From contig CALFYL010000045.1 in NCBI GenBank assembly GCA_937952135.1, forward strand, positions 1 through 13,620: a stretch of 13,620 nt of DNA, given 5' to 3'. Position 1 is the stretch's first letter. Each line of letters opens with the position of its first letter. Shown piece by piece: positions 5,948-11,842 of the stretch. Source of the stretch: an uncultured Planctomycetia bacterium. Its GTDB lineage: Bacteria > Planctomycetota > UBA1135 > GCA-002686595. Made by a program: the position numbers and the translations under genes. The notes below the pieces were generated by a model. It had not been told where the DNA came from, made no database searches, and was given only the letters and a program-made list of their open reading frames with translations.

Positions 5948-6960
5948 ACCGGATCGGATCGTTCAAGGGCCTGCGCGTGGGGCTCACCCTCGCGCTCGCG
6001 GCGGCGCTCACCGGCTGCGTGATCTTCGAGGCCTTCCGGCCGCGGGAGAAGCGCTTCGCCTTCAGCCACCGCATCCACGTGGTGGAGCAAGAGCTCGACT
6101 GCGACGCGTGCCACGTCGACTACGAGAGCGCCGACGAGCCCGGTCTGCCTTCGCTGAAGCAATGCGCGCTGTGCCACAGCGAGATCGACTCCGAGAAGCC
6201 GCCCGAGAAGCGCGTCGAGGTGTTCTACGGCGTCGACGGCTTCCTCGCGGCGCGCGCGGGCGCGCTCGGGGACGAGCCGATCTTCTCGCACCTCGCGCAC
6301 GTCGAGGCGGAGCTCGAATGCGCGGCTTGCCACGTGGGCATCGAGACCAACGACGACGTGCTCGACCTCGCGCGGCCGAGCATGGCCACGTGCGTCGACT
6401 GCCACGCGCAGAGGGCCGCGCCGAACGAGTGCGCGACCTGCCACAGCGTGCTGCGCGAGGACGTCGCGCCGCCGTCGCACGACACGAACTGGATGCGGGC
6501 GCACGGCAGCGTCGTGTGCGCGCGCGACGACGCCACCGAGAGCCAGTGCTCGATGTGCCACAGCGAGTCGAGCTGCGTCGGCTGCCACAACGAGATGCCG
6601 CCCGCGAACCACACGAACCAGTGGCGCCTGCGCGGACACGGCGTGAGCGCGAGCCTCGACCGCGAGAGCTGCGCGACGTGCCACCGCGAGGATTCGTGCA
6701 CCGCGTGCCACCTCAGCACCGCGCCGCGCAACCACACCGGCGCGTGGGGTTCGCCCGTCAACCAACACTGCGTCGGCTGCCACTTCCCGGTGCAGAACGA
6801 GGGCTGCGTGGTTTGCCACCTCGGCACGCCGAGCCACAACACCGCCCCGCCCAAGCCGCCGGACCACCACCCGGCGATGAACTGCCGTCAATGCCACGGC
6901 GTCGATCAGCCGTTGCCGCACATCGACAACGGCGACAACTGCAACCTTTGTCACCACTGA
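5935..6960 (+). CDS. 13-heme c-type cytochrome lipoprotein
   Basis: 341 residues with 13 CxxCH sites at 56, 77, 129, 153, 166, 205, 214, 246, 255, 279, 291, 317 and 336: roughly one heme per 24 residues of the mature protein. The signal ends in a lipobox ALTGC with Cys28; the next residue is Val, not Asp, so it should be sorted to the outer membrane. The N-terminal half has two cytochrome c7-like units opening with FSHRIHV and FSHLAHV, each followed by two hemes. The C-terminal half is a run of three diheme repeats (182-302). This is a wire-like design expected to sit under or within a barrel and pass electrons from periplasm to surface. The ATG overlaps the end of the barrel gene and is preceded by a modest GTAGGTG box. 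Extra His residues (HHP, CHH at the end) can serve as axial ligands. A lone Cys195 is not in a heme motif. Not similar enough to a named protein for a symbol. Confidence 0.9.
   Translation: MALLNRIGSFKGLRVGLTLALAAALTGCVIFEAFRPREKRFAFSHRIHVVEQELDCDACHVDYESADEPGLPSLKQCALCHSEIDSEKPPEKRVEVFYGVDGFLAARAGALGDEPIFSHLAHVEAELECAACHVGIETNDDVLDLARPSMATCVDCHAQRAAPNECATCHSVLREDVAPPSHDTNWMRAHGSVVCARDDATESQCSMCHSESSCVGCHNEMPPANHTNQWRLRGHGVSASLDRESCATCHREDSCTACHLSTAPRNHTGAWGSPVNQHCVGCHFPVQNEGCVVCHLGTPSHNTAPPKPPDHHPAMNCRQCHGVDQPLPHIDNGDNCNLCHH
6478..6840 (+). repeat. Three tandem diheme protein repeats in the 13-heme cytochrome
   Basis: Residues ~182-228, 226-268 and 267-302 repeat the plan H-(D/T)-x-x-W ... 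CxxCH-x(3-7)-CxxCH ... P-x-x-H-(N/D)-T. The paired sites are CSMCH/CVGCH, CATCH/CTACH and CVGCH/CVVCH, and the units are joined by NHT or HNT. The regular spacing suggests growth by duplication of a two-heme module. Confidence 0.7.
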
Positions 6961-7037
6961 TTCCACTCACGGCCCGCACGTGCCGGAAATCCCGCGCACC
7001 GCGAGCCTTTTCCCGCCCCGCCACCGGCGTCCCGCGC

Positions 7038-7064
7038 CGCACGGCCCTGCAAATGGGCCGCGCG
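7038..7064 (+). terminator. Intercistronic hairpin between 13-heme and decaheme genes
   Basis: CGGCCC (7042-7047) pairs with GGGCCG (7055-7060) over a TGCAAAT loop. After an A/C mismatch the stem continues with CGC (7038-7040) and GCG (7062-7064). No T tract follows. It lies between the 13-heme stop codon and a sigma54-like element, so it may be a partial terminator, an mRNA processing point, or a DNA dyad. Confidence 0.4.
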
Positions 7065-7067
7065 ACG

Positions 7068-7083
7068 CGGTACACCCGTTGCG
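7068..7083 (+). promoter_or_regulatory. Second candidate sigma54 promoter, upstream of the decaheme cytochrome
   Basis: CGGTAC-N5-TTGCG has GG and GC at the required 10-nt spacing and keeps AC and TTGC of the consensus. T1, C4 and the final W differ. The predicted start near 7094 leaves a ~30-nt leader containing the AGGAG box at 7114. It is weaker than the element at 4249 but correctly placed. Confidence 0.42.
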
Positions 7084-7113
7084 CACCTCCAACGTCCCTT
7101 GGGTCGTGCATTT

Positions 7114-7118
7114 AGGAG
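7114..7118 (+). promoter_or_regulatory. Shine-Dalgarno fixing the decaheme start
   Basis: AGGAG lies 5 nt before ATG 7124, the codon that opens a clean lipoprotein signal. The same frame is open back to 6980, but that stretch holds the hairpin and promoter-like element and is not coding. Confidence 0.8.
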
Positions 7119-7123
7119 ATGTC

Positions 7124-10003
7124 ATGAAGCTGGCTGACCGCGTCCGTCGTTCCCGTCCGAGTTCCCTGAGTTCCTGCCTCGCCGCAAGCCTGTTGTTCGC
7201 CGTGCTCGGCTGCAGCGGCGACGACGGTCGCGATGGCCAAGATGGCCAGGATCCGCCGCCGGATCCGACTCCGACGGAGTTGTCCCAAGGCGAGGATCCG
7301 CCGGGAGTCGTCCTGACCGTGGTGAACCTCGGCGGCGGCAGCGGCCCCGGTGGTTCGTTCCGCGTCGGCGACCGCGTGTCGGTGCGCTTCACCGTGGAGA
7401 AGTCGAACGGCGATCCGTGGATGCTCGACGAGTTCAGCTACGGCCGCATCATGATCAGCGGTCCGACGTTCAACTATCAGCGCGTCATCCCCGAGAAGAA
7501 CGACGTGATCACGCGCTCGGTCGAGAACGCCGACGGCTCGTTCACGTACACCTTCGCCGACCCGCTGCCGGCGGTTTACGCGGCTCCGTACAACGACACG
7601 CCGTCGTTCGGCGTCGAGGACGGCGAACTCACCGGCCAGGCGCTGCTCAACGGCACCTACACGGTCGGTCTGTACACGGCGTGGGCCTACACCGTCGAAG
7701 GCGTGGGCGAGCGCGACTCGGGCAATGTCGTGGCGGACTTCGTCATCGGCACGGGCCCGCTCGAGCCGCGCGAAGTCGTGGCGCAGGACAACTGCAACCA
7801 GTGCCACGAGAGCTTGCGCGCGCACGGCGACCTGCGGCGCGATGTGAGCTTGTGCGTGCTCTGCCACACCGCCGGCTCCGAGGACCGCAACAACCCGGCG
7901 GTCTTCGGCGGCACTCCGGGCGCGTCGGTCGACTTCAAGGTCATGATCCACAAGATCCACAACGGCGCTCACCTGCCGTCGGTCCTGGGCGTGACGACCG
8001 ATTCGACCGGCGTGCGCGACTACACCGCGACGCCGGAGCCGTACGTGCTCGTCGGCTACTCGACGGCGGACTTCTCGCACGTCAAGTTCCCGGTTTGGCC
8101 GAGCCTCAGCATCGCCATGCCGCGCGACTCGGGCTACACCGCGCTCTCGGCGCCCAACCGCGCGCTCGAGGACAACATCCGCTCCGGCGTCGTCGCGTGC
8201 GACAAGTGCCACGGCGATCCGGACGGCGCGGGCCCGTTGACCGGCCCGGCGCAGGGCGATCTGTACAAGTCGCAGTCGTCACGCGCGAGCTGCGGCTCGT
8301 GCCACGACGACGTCGTGTGGGGCTCGCCCTACACCGCGAACACCCAGACCATGGGCGCGCAGGCCAACGACTCGAACTGCCTGCTGTGCCACGCGCCGTC
8401 GGGCGATCCGCTCGCGGTCGAGGACGCGCACCGGCACCCGCTGTACGACGAGACCTTCAACGCAGGCTTGAACGTCGACATCACTGCGGTCGAGGAAGCG
8501 GGCACGAACAATGGCGACGACACCATCGACGTGGGTGAGAAGGTCGCCGTGACCTTCACCCTCACCGACGACGCTGGGAACGCGGTCGCGCCCTCGGTCG
8601 CCTCGACTTACAGCGTCGTGGTCTCCGGACCGACCTACAACTCGAACGTGCTGCTGAGCGGCGCGATTCCGTCCGGCGCGCTCAGCGGCCCGCAGCCCTA
8701 CACCGTCAACGTTCCGCAGGTCCAGATCCTCGAGTACCTGGGCGACGCGACGGGAGCGGCGGGCGAGAGCTTCGTCACCGCCTTCACTCCGCACTGGAAC
8801 ATCACCGGCGCGGCGACCAGCGTGCTCGTGCGCACCGCGACCGGCGGCGGGAGCACGGTGCTGACCGCGGCGAGCGGAGTTCCCCAGAACTACATCGACG
8901 TCGCGAGCGCGGCGGGCTTCGCGAAGGACGACTACATCGTCCTCGACGACGGTCTGGCCGGCGAGGAGTACCTGCGCATCCAGTGGGTGGACGGAACTCG
9001 GCTGTGGTTCGCCGCGGCGGGTTCGACCACCTACCAACCCGGCACGCGCCTGGCGCACGCCGTGGGCGCGACGGTGCAGGAGGTGACCTTGACCACCCAG
9101 GCCATCACCACCAATTACCTGCTCACCGCGGGCACCGGAACGATCACGGAAGTGACCGAGTTCGGCGCCGGCAATGCGGTGCTCGCGACCTACACGTCCG
9201 ACTTCGTGATGCCGAGCGTGTACCCGCTCGCGTTCAACGCCAGCGACAGCATCGACGAGACCTGGGGCGAGTGGACGGGCAAGTCGATCGTCGACGGCAC
9301 CTACAGCATCGGCATCTGGGGCGCGCGCAGCCTGACTCTCAACCTGTGGGGCGAGAGCAACAGCTACCGCGGCACCTCGGACACCCACGCCTTCGACTTC
9401 CTCGTCGGTTCGGCGACGGCGGTCGAGCCGTACGCGGCGATCCCCGATGCGACCAGTTGCTACAACTGCCACTCGGACATGCTGTTCCACGGCGGCGGCC
9501 GGCGCGGCTTCGACTCGTGCATCCTGTGCCACGGGACCGCGGGCTCCGAAGACCGGCCGCAGTTCGTCGCACCGGGCGCTCCGGCGACCGACGGCGTGAC
9601 CATCAGCTTCCGCACCATGCTGCACAAGATCCACATGGGCGAGGAGCTGGCCAACGCCTCGAGCTACATCGTCAACGGCTTCGGCAGCACCGCGTACCCG
9701 AACAACTTCACGTCGTACACCTACGACGAGGTGCTGTTCCCGGCGCTGCCGGGCGGGGCCGCGAACTGCACGATGTGCCACGGCTCGTCGAGCAAGTACT
9801 ACGACCCGGACATCCGCAGCCACCCGACCGAGCAGAACATGCCGGTGCGCGAGTGGCGTGCGACCTGCGGCGCGTGCCACGACTCGACCGCGGCAGCCGC
9901 GCACATCGACGTGCAGACCTCCACCTCCGGCGCGGAGTCCTGCGAGGTTTGCCACGGCAACAACGCCGAGTGGTCCGTGCGACGCGTCCACAAGCGTTAC
10001 TAG
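7124..10003 (+). CDS. OmcA/MtrC-family decaheme c-type cytochrome, surface lipoprotein
   Basis: A 959-residue protein with exactly ten CxxCH motifs in two groups of five (224-423 and 779-944). The order is the four-domain plan of MtrC, MtrF and OmcA: beta domain I (~55-215), pentaheme II, beta domain III (~435-775), pentaheme IV. Family signatures occur twice: CNQCHESLRAHGDLRR/CVLCHTAGSEDR with MIHKIHNG, and CYNCHSDMLFHGGGRR/CILCHGTAGSEDR with MLHKIHMG (compare TIGR03507). The signal ends VLGC at Cys30 with Ser next, so it is a lipoprotein suited to outer-membrane anchoring, followed by a Gly/Asp/Pro-rich spacer. Known relatives pass electrons from the outer-membrane conduit to minerals, flavins or other acceptors at the surface; here that is inferred. 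It is longer than MtrC (about 670 residues), largely because domain III carries an extra beta-rich segment around 590-650. Neither beta domain has any Cys, so the disulfide known in domain III of Shewanella proteins is absent. Confidence 0.93.
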   Translation: MKLADRVRRSRPSSLSSCLAASLLFAVLGCSGDDGRDGQDGQDPPPDPTPTELSQGEDPPGVVLTVVNLGGGSGPGGSFRVGDRVSVRFTVEKSNGDPWMLDEFSYGRIMISGPTFNYQRVIPEKNDVITRSVENADGSFTYTFADPLPAVYAAPYNDTPSFGVEDGELTGQALLNGTYTVGLYTAWAYTVEGVGERDSGNVVADFVIGTGPLEPREVVAQDNCNQCHESLRAHGDLRRDVSLCVLCHTAGSEDRNNPAVFGGTPGASVDFKVMIHKIHNGAHLPSVLGVTTDSTGVRDYTATPEPYVLVGYSTADFSHVKFPVWPSLSIAMPRDSGYTALSAPNRALEDNIRSGVVACDKCHGDPDGAGPLTGPAQGDLYKSQSSRASCGSCHDDVVWGSPYTANTQTMGAQANDSNCLLCHAPSGDPLAVEDAHRHPLYDETFNAGLNVDITAVEEAGTNNGDDTIDVGEKVAVTFTLTDDAGNAVAPSVASTYSVVVSGPTYNSNVLLSGAIPSGALSGPQPYTVNVPQVQILEYLGDATGAAGESFVTAFTPHWNITGAATSVLVRTATGGGSTVLTAASGVPQNYIDVASAAGFAKDDYIVLDDGLAGEEYLRIQWVDGTRLWFAAAGSTTYQPGTRLAHAVGATVQEVTLTTQAITTNYLLTAGTGTITEVTEFGAGNAVLATYTSDFVMPSVYPLAFNASDSIDETWGEWTGKSIVDGTYSIGIWGARSLTLNLWGESNSYRGTSDTHAFDFLVGSATAVEPYAAIPDATSCYNCHSDMLFHGGGRRGFDSCILCHGTAGSEDRPQFVAPGAPATDGVTISFRTMLHKIHMGEELANASSYIVNGFGSTAYPNNFTSYTYDEVLFPALPGGAANCTMCHGSSSKYYDPDIRSHPTEQNMPVREWRATCGACHDSTAAAAHIDVQTSTSGAESCEVCHGNNAEWSVRRVHKRY

Positions 10004-10021
10004 TTACGAGGTAGGGTGAAA

Positions 10022-10073
10022 GCGTGGGGGCTTGTGCGCACATCGGCTTAGAGCCGCGCACCGGTCCCCACGC
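10022..10073 (+). terminator. Long imperfect hairpin after the decaheme gene
   Basis: Starting 18 nt after the decaheme stop, GCGTGGGG (10022-10029) pairs with CCCCACGC (10066-10073). The next four positions give G-U, C-G, U-G and one mismatch. Then GTGCG (10034-10038) pairs with CGCAC (10057-10061) and, after a 5-nt bulge, CGGCT (10044-10048) pairs with AGCCG (10052-10056) over a TAG loop. No T run follows. It may shield the 3' end of the cytochrome mRNA, reduce read-through to the next genes, or be a structured regulatory element. It also argues against starting the next gene at GTG 10024, which lies in the stem. Confidence 0.6.
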
Positions 10074-10116
10074 GATGTTCTGCGTACCTGCCTTTCGGGG
10101 CGGGTCGCCCATCCCG

Positions 10117-10986
10117 ATGAACGCTGCCCGAAGCCTCCCGAGCGCAACCTTCCGCGCCCCCGCCGAGTTCTCGTTCGCCGCCCGCGAGCAGCGCGCGCGC
10201 CGCGAACTGTTCGCCCTCGGAGGCGTGGTGGTCGCGGTGCTCGCGACCGTCGCGCTGAGCCTGCGCGGCTTCGACGGCGGCAGCGGGGCAGGACCCCTCA
10301 ATGCGGGCCCTGCGAGTGCGGCCCCCGTGAGCTCCGGTGAGAGCAGCGGCGTGGAGTCGGCGGCGGCGCCCTACGCGAGCGCCGCGCGCAGCGAGCTCGC
10401 GCCGGGGGCGGACCGCCCGGCTGTCGCGGCGCCCGACATCGAGCCGCTGGCTTCGAGTTCCCCGCGATCGTCGCGGCCGCGCGACGAGTGGAAGGAATCC
10501 GACTTCTACGCCGAGTTCCGTGCGCTCGAGAGCGAGGCCGAGTTCGATGCCGCGGTCGAGAGCGCGCTCGACGGCACGCGCGCCGCTGCTGAGAGCTTCG
10601 CGGCGCTGCGCGCGTCCTACGACGTTCGCGGCGAAGCCTCCGCCGAGCACTTCGTGCTCGCCGCCGCCGAACTCGGGAAGCCCTCCGCCCCCGGACACGC
10701 CACCCTCCCGCGCACGTCGGTGCACTGGCTCGCCCAGCGCGCCCCGCGCGAGTCCGCGGCCCGCGCGGTGCTGGAAATCCTCGCCTTCGAGCCGCATGTC
10801 GAAACCGACGTGCGCGCGGCGGGCGCCTTTGCGCTCATGATGGCGACGCCTCGAGACGAGCTCGAGCGAATCGAGCGCCGTTTCGATCGCGAACGCGACG
10901 AGCAGGTGCTCGCGAGTGTGAGCTCCGCTCTCCAGGCGCGGCGACGATCCGTCGAACAAGACGAGGCCGAAGAACCCCGAGAGTGA
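10117..10986 (+). CDS. Single-pass membrane protein with helical C-terminal domain, function unknown
   Basis: 289 residues from ATG 10117. A basic N-terminus (REQRARRE) precedes one hydrophobic helix at 31-49 (LFALGGVVVAVLATVALSL), giving an N-in topology with the bulk outside the cytoplasmic membrane. Residues 51-125 are Ala/Ser/Pro/Gly-rich linker. Residues 126-275 are helical and charged (WKESDFYAEFRALESEAEF, ESAARAVLEILAFEPHVETD, DVRAAGAFALMMATPRDELE), with a spacing reminiscent of HEAT-like helical pairs, though too short to assert. No Cys, no heme motif. It lies between two cytochrome genes on the same strand, 35 bp before the tetraheme gene, so an accessory role in cytochrome assembly or docking is possible but unproven. 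No convincing ribosome site; ATG 10075 and GTG 10024 are rejected because one abuts and the other lies in the hairpin. Family not recognised. Confidence 0.65.
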   Translation: MNAARSLPSATFRAPAEFSFAAREQRARRELFALGGVVVAVLATVALSLRGFDGGSGAGPLNAGPASAAPVSSGESSGVESAAAPYASAARSELAPGADRPAVAAPDIEPLASSSPRSSRPRDEWKESDFYAEFRALESEAEFDAAVESALDGTRAAAESFAALRASYDVRGEASAEHFVLAAAELGKPSAPGHATLPRTSVHWLAQRAPRESAARAVLEILAFEPHVETDVRAAGAFALMMATPRDELERIERRFDRERDEQVLASVSSALQARRRSVEQDEAEEPRE

Positions 10987-11021
10987 CGCGCAGCGCGCAC
11001 TCGCAACCCAACGGAAGCACC

Positions 11022-11732
11022 ATGAACCTCCACTCCCTCGCACGCTCTCGCTTCATGCCCGGCGCGGCCCTCGCCCTCGGCGGGGTGCTCGTGTTCGTGC
11101 TCGCAGCCTTCACCCCCGGCGCCACGGCGCAGGACAAGAAGCCCAACAAGTTCGTCGGCGCGGCCAAGTGCAAGAGCTGCCACGGCTCGGACGAAACCGG
11201 CAACCAGCACGCCGAGTGGATGAAGATGGCGCACGCCAAGGCCTTTGCTTCGCTCGGCACCGAGGAGGCGAAGAAGGCGGGCGCGGCGAAGAACATCGCC
11301 GATCCGCAGAAGGACGATTCGTGCCTCAAGTGCCACGTGACCGGCCACGGCGCGCCGCCCGAGCAGATCGGGAAGGGCTTCGACTTCAAGGCCGGGGTGC
11401 AGTGCGAGTCGTGCCACGGCCCGGGCGAGTTGCACATCAAGAAGCGCATGGCGGCGGCGGCGAAGGCCGAAGAGGGCGCGCCGGTGGTGCTCGAGGCGGG
11501 TGAGCTGGTCGCGATCACGCCGCAGACCTGCACCAAGTGCCACAACAGCGAGAGCCCGACCTTCAAGCCGTTCTGCTACTTCAAGCGGCGCGAAGAGACC
11601 AAGCACCTCAACCCCAAGGCCAAGCGCAGCGAAGAAGACGCCAAGCGCCTCGACCTCGTGTGCGGGTGCGGCGACAAGTGCCCGACGGACAAATGCACCA
11701 CGGGCGAGTGTGGCGTGCCGAAGTCGAAGTGA
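11022..11732 (+). CDS. Secreted tetraheme cytochrome c554-like protein with Cys-rich tail
   Basis: 236 residues. Signal peptide 1-37 with probable cleavage after ATA (TPGATA/QDKK) and no lipobox, so a soluble periplasmic protein. Four heme sites: CKSCH 50, CLKCH 101, CESCH 128, CTKCH 170. Spacing and wording match the cytochrome c554 family (PF13435): KFVGAAKCKSCH, HAEWMKMAHAKAF supplying distal His, VQCESCHGPGELH, TCTKCHNSESPTFKPF. Such proteins carry electrons between the cytoplasmic membrane and other periplasmic redox partners; here it could feed the 13-heme lipoprotein. Unusual is the C-terminus, residues 214-230, with five Cys (VCGCGDKCPTDKC then TTGEC) that are not heme sites and could bind a metal. 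A weak GGAAG lies before ATG 11022; an in-frame ATG-less extension to 10983 overlaps the preceding gene and is not needed for the signal peptide. It is the last gene before the terminator. Confidence 0.9.
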   Translation: MNLHSLARSRFMPGAALALGGVLVFVLAAFTPGATAQDKKPNKFVGAAKCKSCHGSDETGNQHAEWMKMAHAKAFASLGTEEAKKAGAAKNIADPQKDDSCLKCHVTGHGAPPEQIGKGFDFKAGVQCESCHGPGELHIKKRMAAAAKAEEGAPVVLEAGELVAITPQTCTKCHNSESPTFKPFCYFKRREETKHLNPKAKRSEEDAKRLDLVCGCGDKCPTDKCTTGECGVPKSK

Positions 11733-11761
11733 ACGGCTCCTGACCGCTCGCTCCGGCGTCA

Positions 11762-11821
11762 GCACGGACACTCGACGCGCCCCGCGCTCGGCCGATGGCG
11801 GCACGCGGGGCGCGTTCGTGC
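11762..11821. terminator. Strong bidirectional terminator between convergent genes
   Basis: ACGCGCCCCGCG (11775-11786) pairs perfectly over 12 bp with CGCGGGGCGCGT (11804-11815); the 17-nt loop holds a small GCC-GAT-GGC hairpin. An outer GCACG/CGTGC pair (11762-11766 and 11817-11821) closes it. It sits midway between the tetraheme stop (11732) and the FG-GAP stop (11843), the position expected of a shared two-way terminator. T tracts are poor on both sides. Confidence 0.75.
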
Positions 11822-11842
11822 CCGTTCGACGTCCGTTCGGTG

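Noticed and set aside
8279..9991. A 570-codon minus-strand open frame inside the decaheme gene
   Set aside because: Composition is that of reverse-strand shadow (Arg, Val, Ala, Asp, His runs) and the plus strand carries ten ordered heme motifs.
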